Assembly: GCA_002363155.1 (NCBI GenBank)
Contig: DEWH01000009.1
Location: forward strand, 8,609 to 20,972
Origin: Ruminococcaceae bacterium UBA3215
GTDB taxonomy: Bacteria > Bacillota > Clostridia > Oscillospirales > Ruminococcaceae
Reading direction: 5' to 3'
Length of the DNA stretch: 12,364 bases
Below the pieces are notes generated by a model. It made no database searches and was not told where the DNA came from. It saw only the letters and a program-made list of their open reading frames with translations. Numbering within the stretch: the stretch's first letter is position 1; each line of letters starts with the position of its first letter. The position numbers and the translations under genes were made by a program. Positions 8,730-12,364 of this stretch are shown one piece after another.

Positions 8730-10175
8730 TCAGAAGTTAAAGTAAAGGAACGGATTGTAAGTCGCGTCAACGAGATATGCGGTGCAGAGCACGAATATCC
8801 CTGTTGTACATACCGGTACAAGTCCGTGAACAAGAGCCGGCAGCCGTTTTTCCGTATGCTCAACGATTATCTTCCATGCGTCGGTGGAAGCAAATATGCC
8901 GAGCACCAGCACTGCTCCGTAGTTCATCAGCAGATACAGCGTGCTGTCGCTGAATACGGTGCCGGAGGAGCCGAACATTGCTCCGAAATATGCTCCCGCT
9001 GCCGCAAGATCCGGGGAAGCGAACAGCACCCAGCCGAACACTACAAGGATCATCGTATAAAGCCAGCAGATCCAGTCCGGCAGCCTGTCCAGTATCTTTC
9101 CGAGGAAGAGCCGTTCCGCGATAATGAACACGCCGTACAGCACGCCCCAGAGTATGAATGTCCAGTCCGCGCCGTGCCAGATGCCCGTGAGAAGCCATAC
9201 CACAGCAAGGTTGAACACCGTGCGCTTCATACCTTTGCGGTTGCCGCCCAGCGGGATATAGACATAGCTTCTGAACCATGCGCCGAGGGTGATATGCCAG
9301 CGCCGCCAGAATTCGCTGATGCTCTTTGAGAGATAGGGGTAGTTGAAGTTTTCGGGGAATGTGAATCCCATCATCTTTCCGAGACCGATCGCCATATCCG
9401 AGTAGCCGGAAAAGTCGAAGTAGATCTGGAGGGTGTAGGCGATAATGCCGAGCCATGCCGTTGCGGCGGGAACGGGAACTCCTGCCTGTACATCTGCAAG
9501 CACCGTGTCCCAGAGAGCGCCCACGCTGTTTGCTATAAGCACTTTCTTTCCCATGCCGGTAATGAAGCGCTTCACGCCGTCATATATCTTGTCGATGTCA
9601 ACGGTGCGGCTGTCAAGTTCGGCTGCAATGTCGGAATAGCGGACGATAGGGCCTGCAACGAGCTGTGAGAACAGAGTAACGAATGCCGCAAAGTTTATCG
9701 GGTTCTTCTGTACCTTGATGTCTCCGCGGTACATATCTATCGTGTATGACATGGACTGGAAGGTGAAGAAGCTTATTCCTATCGGGAGAATGTTCACCGG
9801 CAGGAAGTCAAGACCGAGGAAGTAAGTCTTTTCTATGTCGATAAGGGTCTGTCCGGCGATCGCGTTCACGTTGTCTGCGAAGAAACCGCTGTACTTGAAA
9901 ATGAACAGGAGCGAAAGGTTCATAACGATCGACACGATAAGGCATATTCGCCGTATGACCTTGTTATCGCCCTTTTTCCAGATCACAAGCCCGGCAAAGT
10001 AGTCGATGAGCGTGGAGATTATCATGACCACCACATAGACCGGTTCGCCCCATGTATAGAAGATAAGACCGCTGAGCAGTATGACCGTGTTTTTCAGCTT
10101 TTTGGGCGTGATGTAGTATATGATGAGCGTTCCCGTAAGAAACAGAAAAATGAATACAAGACTTGAAAATACCAT
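8730..10175 (-). CDS. MBOAT-family O-acyltransferase (AlgI/DltB-like)
   Basis: A 481-residue multi-pass membrane protein. The N-terminal FSSLVFIFLFL, LIFYTWGEP (37-45), PIGISFFTFQSMSY (131-144), YFDFSGYSDMAIG (252-264), FWRRWHITL (289-297), YIPLGGNRKG (306-315) and GIWHGADWTFILWG (331-344) are all MBOAT/AlgI landmarks. H334 is the presumed catalytic histidine and H294 a second conserved one. It would carry acetyl groups from a cytoplasmic donor across the membrane for O-acetylation of an exported polymer, together with the DHHW protein that follows. The start at 10175 has AAAGAGG 4 nt upstream. It is the first gene of its operon, behind a consensus promoter. No dlt, patB or alginate genes are nearby, so the polymer is unknown. 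Confidence 0.94.
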   Translation of the reverse strand: MVFSSLVFIFLFLTGTLIIYYITPKKLKNTVILLSGLIFYTWGEPVYVVVMIISTLIDYFAGLVIWKKGDNKVIRRICLIVSIVMNLSLLFIFKYSGFFADNVNAIAGQTLIDIEKTYFLGLDFLPVNILPIGISFFTFQSMSYTIDMYRGDIKVQKNPINFAAFVTLFSQLVAGPIVRYSDIAAELDSRTVDIDKIYDGVKRFITGMGKKVLIANSVGALWDTVLADVQAGVPVPAATAWLGIIAYTLQIYFDFSGYSDMAIGLGKMMGFTFPENFNYPYLSKSISEFWRRWHITLGAWFRSYVYIPLGGNRKGMKRTVFNLAVVWLLTGIWHGADWTFILWGVLYGVFIIAERLFLGKILDRLPDWICWLYTMILVVFGWVLFASPDLAAAGAYFGAMFGSSGTVFSDSTLYLLMNYGAVLVLGIFASTDAWKIIVEHTEKRLPALVHGLVPVCTTGIFVLCTAYLVDATYNPFLYFNF

Positions 10176-10216
10176 GTTGCCTCTTTATAATACATATTTC
10201 AAAAACGAACAGGACT

Positions 10217-10245
10217 ATTATAATACACAAATCCGCTTTTGTCAA
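10217..10245 (-). promoter_or_regulatory. Promoter of the MBOAT-DHHW-TM1266 operon
   Basis: On the minus strand there is a perfect -35 TTGACA (10240-10245), a 17-bp spacer and a perfect -10 TATAAT (10217-10222). The start point would be near 10210, about 35 nt before the MBOAT ATG. The promoter is back to back with the plus-strand regulatory region, whose direct repeats begin 22 bp upstream of this -35. Confidence 0.85.
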
Positions 10246-10266
10246 TACACGCGTCAGTCTGTAAAT

Positions 10267-10307
10267 TTTAAGTAAATTTTAACTCCGACTTTAAGTCCGG
10301 TTTAAGT
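10267..10307 (+). promoter_or_regulatory. Four direct repeats: likely OmpR/PhoB-family operator
   Basis: TTTAAGT (10267-10273), TTTAACT (10278-10284), TTTAAGT (10290-10296) and TTTAAGT (10301-10307) are separated by 4, 5 and 4 bp, a centre spacing of 11, 12 and 11 bp or about one helical turn. OmpR/PhoB-type regulators bind such 7-bp direct repeats with 4-bp gaps. The array ends 8 bp before the -10 TATAAT (10316-10321) and covers the -35 position, where no TTGACA is present. This is the layout of an activator-dependent promoter. Which regulator binds is unknown; PhoB/PhoP is the obvious candidate. Confidence 0.65.
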
Positions 10308-10315
10308 TTTCCGGC

Positions 10316-10321
10316 TATAAT
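10316..10321 (+). promoter_or_regulatory. -10 box of the beta-helix protein gene
   Basis: A perfect TATAAT with no consensus -35: the hexamer 17 bp upstream (10293-10298) is AAGTCC and lies inside the third direct repeat. The start point would be near 10328, giving a leader of about 95 nt. That leader holds a hairpin, CCGGAG / CTCCGG with a GAGAA loop (10334-10350), whose CTCC could also pair with the GGAG of the ribosome site at 10409-10416. No known riboswitch is recognised in the leader. Confidence 0.6.
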
Positions 10322-10422
10322 TGGAAATGTAAACCGGAGGAGAACTCCGGACAAAGAAGCGAAAGCTACCCTGCGGCAGACGCTCACATATATCATTATT
10401 AAACACCGAGGAGGAAATCACC

Positions 10423-12364
10423 ATGAAAAAGATAATCACAGCCAAAACGTTCGGTTCGGCTCTTGCCGCTATACTCGCCGGTTCGGTTGCAGGCACAACC
10501 GTATTCGCTTACGACGGAAATTACGACTACCTTTTTACCTATGACAATGATTCTGTTTCCGCAGATACGGACGCTGACGGTGCAGCTGAAACCGCATCTT
10601 ACTCGATAGACGGAACGGTAATATCTATAGCGGGTGCCGGAACTTACGTCGTTACCGGCAGCAGCGAGGACGGCAGCATCACCGTTGAGAAGAACAGCGA
10701 CGGCGTTACGCTGATATTTGAGAATCTCACGCTCACTTCCGCCGACGAGGGTACTGTAACTGTCGGAAAGAATTCGGACACCGAGATCGTGATAGAGGGC
10801 GAGAACACGCTTACAAATACCAATGAGGACGGCGCGGTCATCAAGATCAAGAGCGGTGCTTCCGTTACAGTGAACGGTACAGGCGAGCTTACCGCTGACG
10901 CTTCTGAGGGCAAGAACGGCATAAAGGGCGCTTCCGAAGCCACACTCACTATCGGAGAAGACGAGAGCGACAGCTTTACACTCACTGTTTCCGCAGTAAA
11001 CAACGGTGTTGCCAGCGACGGAAGCGTTGTGGTAAACGGCGGTACTGTAAATATCATATCCGACGGCGACGGTCTCAAATCTTCCCCCGATGAGGACGAT
11101 ACCGCTTCCGAGGGTACGGTCACTGTCAATAACGGCACAATAAACATAGAGAGCGCAGAGGACGGCGTGCAGGCAGACGGCGGCTTCACGATGAACGGCG
11201 GTACTTTGAATATCGTGGCAGGCGGCGGTGCGGCAAATGCCTCAAACCTTGACGAGGACACCAGCGCAAAGGGTATCAAATCCGACAGCTATATCCTTAT
11301 TGCGGACGGTGATATCACTATCGACTCTGCCGACGACGGCATACATCTCAACGGCACCACCGGTGACGAAGCGATCACCATTACGAACGGAAGTATCACC
11401 ATAGCTTCCGGTGACGACGGTATCCATTCCGACTATACTCTTAACATCGGCACCGATGGCAGCGACGAGGGTCCGGACATAAACATCATCAAGTCCGTTG
11501 AAGGGCTTGAGGGCGCTGCTGTGAACCTTTACTCCGGCACAGGCACGGTAAGATCCTCCGACGACGGTATCAATGCCGCAAACAGCGATCTTACCGACTA
11601 CAACTATCAGATGAACATTTCCGGCGGTGTATGGTATATAAATGCTGACGGAGACGGACTTGACTCCAACGGCGATATCAATGTAAGCGGCGGCGAGACT
11701 ACTGTATTCGGCGCTGCGGATAACGGCAACGCTGCGCTTGATGTAGGCGACAACAACAATAAACTCAACATCACCGGCGGCAGTATTGCGGGTATAGGCA
11801 TGAGCGGAATGTCTATTGTTCCGTCAAGCGGCACTTACGTTCAGTTCGGTTCTTCCGGAATGGGAGGCGGAATGGGCGGTCAGCCCGGTCAGATGTCCGG
11901 CACAATGGGCGGATTCGGTCAGCAGACGGCTTCCGGATTAAGCATATCCGCAGGTGCGGCAATAGAGATAAAGGACAGCGACGGTAATACGGTATTTTCG
12001 ACTACCGCGGCAAAGAGCGCGGACAGCATAGTATTTGCGTCCGATGATCTTGAATCCGGCAAGTCATATACCCTTTACATAAACGGCAGCAGTGCAGCGA
12101 CAGTCTCGGCTTCCGAAGGCAACGGTTCAACCGGTGCTATGGGCGGCGGAATGGGCGGTCAGCCCGGTCAGATGCCCGGAGATATGAGCGGACAGCAGGG
12201 AACGATGCCCGCTGCTCCGACAGGTCAGACAGGGCAGCAGCAGGGAACGATGCCGACGGCTCCGACAGGTCAGACAGGGCAGCAGCAGGGAACAATGCCC
12301 GCGGCTCCGGCAGGTCAGACAGGGCAGCAGCAGGGAACTATGCCCACAGCTCCGACAGGTCAGA
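10423..12364 (+). CDS. Secreted beta-helix carbohydrate-binding protein (Cthe_2159-like), 3' end outside window
   Basis: An ORF open from the ATG at 10423 (GAGGAGGAAA site 7 nt upstream) to the window edge, at least 647 residues. A signal peptide covers residues 1-29 (Lys-rich start, Ala/Leu/Gly core, cleavage likely after TVFA). Residues ~45-470 are degenerate beta-helix coils with recurring turns such as DGDGLKS (214-220), EDGVQADGG (246-254), ADDGIHLNG (303-311), DDGIHSD (331-337), DDGINAA (394-400) and DGDGLDS (409-415), plus VNGGTVNI-type strands. This is the pattern of the carbohydrate-binding domain family of Clostridium thermocellum Cthe_2159, a calcium-binding right-handed beta-helix that binds cellulose and acidic sugars. 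The C-terminal part has two Met/Gly-rich patches (GMGGGMGGQPGQM) flanking a small domain, then 15-residue repeats. No dockerin or anchor is seen before the edge. The assignment is by motif pattern. Confidence 0.88.
   Translation, partial: MKKIITAKTFGSALAAILAGSVAGTTVFAYDGNYDYLFTYDNDSVSADTDADGAAETASYSIDGTVISIAGAGTYVVTGSSEDGSITVEKNSDGVTLIFENLTLTSADEGTVTVGKNSDTEIVIEGENTLTNTNEDGAVIKIKSGASVTVNGTGELTADASEGKNGIKGASEATLTIGEDESDSFTLTVSAVNNGVASDGSVVVNGGTVNIISDGDGLKSSPDEDDTASEGTVTVNNGTINIESAEDGVQADGGFTMNGGTLNIVAGGGAANASNLDEDTSAKGIKSDSYILIADGDITIDSADDGIHLNGTTGDEAITITNGSITIASGDDGIHSDYTLNIGTDGSDEGPDINIIKSVEGLEGAAVNLYSGTGTVRSSDDGINAANSDLTDYNYQMNISGGVWYINADGDGLDSNGDINVSGGETTVFGAADNGNAALDVGDNNNKLNITGGSIAGIGMSGMSIVPSSGTYVQFGSSGMGGGMGGQPGQMSGTMGGFGQQTASGLSISAGAAIEIKDSDGNTVFSTTAAKSADSIVFASDDLESGKSYTLYINGSSAATVSASEGNGSTGAMGGGMGGQPGQMPGDMSGQQGTMPAAPTGQTGQQQGTMPTAPTGQTGQQQGTMPAAPAGQTGQQQGTMPTAPTGQ
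11866..12174 (+). repeat. Exact 30-bp direct repeat coding for a Met/Gly-rich patch
   Basis: The same 30 bases occur at 11866-11895 and 12145-12174, coding for GGMGGQPGQM. They flank a domain of about 80 residues (from SGLSISAGAAIEIK to AATVSAS). Identity at synonymous positions suggests recent duplication or gene conversion, and recombination between the copies would delete the domain in frame (279 bp). Confidence 0.8.
12199..12364 (+). repeat. 45-bp in-frame tandem repeat, at least 3.7 copies, running off the edge
   Basis: Units begin at 12199, 12244, 12289 and 12334, each opening GGAAC(G/A/T)ATGCC. The encoded 15-residue unit is GTMP(A/T)AP(T/A)GQTGQQQ. Copies differ by only a few bases, so the array is young or kept uniform. 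The total copy number is not visible. It likely forms a flexible, extended Gln/Pro/Gly stalk. Confidence 0.92.

Noticed and set aside
10328..10422. c-di-GMP (GEMM) riboswitch in the leader of the beta-helix gene
   Set aside because: There is a hairpin followed by GAC and a GCGAAAGC stretch, but the conserved GGGACGCAAAGC core and the second stem are not present.
10644..11279. 211-codon minus-strand ORF opposite the beta-helix gene
   Set aside because: Ser/Pro/Val-rich shadow of the Gly/Asp/Thr-rich plus-strand gene, without ribosome site or domain.

Overview
The window looks like a chromosomal segment of an anaerobic, fermentative Clostridia bacterium of the Ruminococcus (Oscillospiraceae) type. 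This rests on the gene content: pyruvate formate-lyase (PFL), AdhE, a TM1266-type hydrogenase-associated regulator, a DHHW/MBOAT acetylation pair and a Cthe_2159-type beta-helix surface protein. Strong AGGAGG ribosome sites and TTGACA/TATAAT promoters agree. The species call is inference. All genes except the last are on the minus strand.

Bases 1-70 (minus): the first 23 nt of a tRNA-Leu gene that runs off the left edge, with a consensus promoter directly downstream of pflA.

Bases 85-7237 (minus): an apparent fermentation operon read from a strong promoter at 7209-7237. The order is adhE (ethanol formation), a small-molecule kinase of the APH/choline-kinase fold, pflB, a 79-aa unknown, a 79-aa stand-alone glycyl-radical protein, and pflA (the PFL activase). 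Pyruvate would become acetyl-CoA plus formate by PFL, and AdhE would reduce acetyl-CoA to ethanol, so consecutive steps and the activating enzyme share one transcription unit. The most striking point is that PFL is split. The 690-aa pflB product keeps the Cys-Cys active site but ends before the glycyl-radical domain, which is a separate gene two ORFs further on. The small gene between them resembles the start of a glycyl-radical domain but has no radical motif. AdhE also carries a basic C-terminal tail of about 73 residues with three AT-hook-like motifs.

Bases 7266-10245 (minus): a second operon of MBOAT O-acyltransferase, DHHW/SGNH-like protein and TM1266-family regulator, with a consensus promoter at one end and a hairpin terminator at the other. 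The first two genes probably acetylate an exported or cell-surface glycan. The third is an unexpected partner.

Bases 10246-12364 (plus): a divergent regulatory region with four 7-bp direct repeats at 11-12 bp spacing just upstream of a TATAAT. It precedes a secreted beta-helix carbohydrate-binding protein that is cut by the right edge inside a 45-bp tandem repeat.
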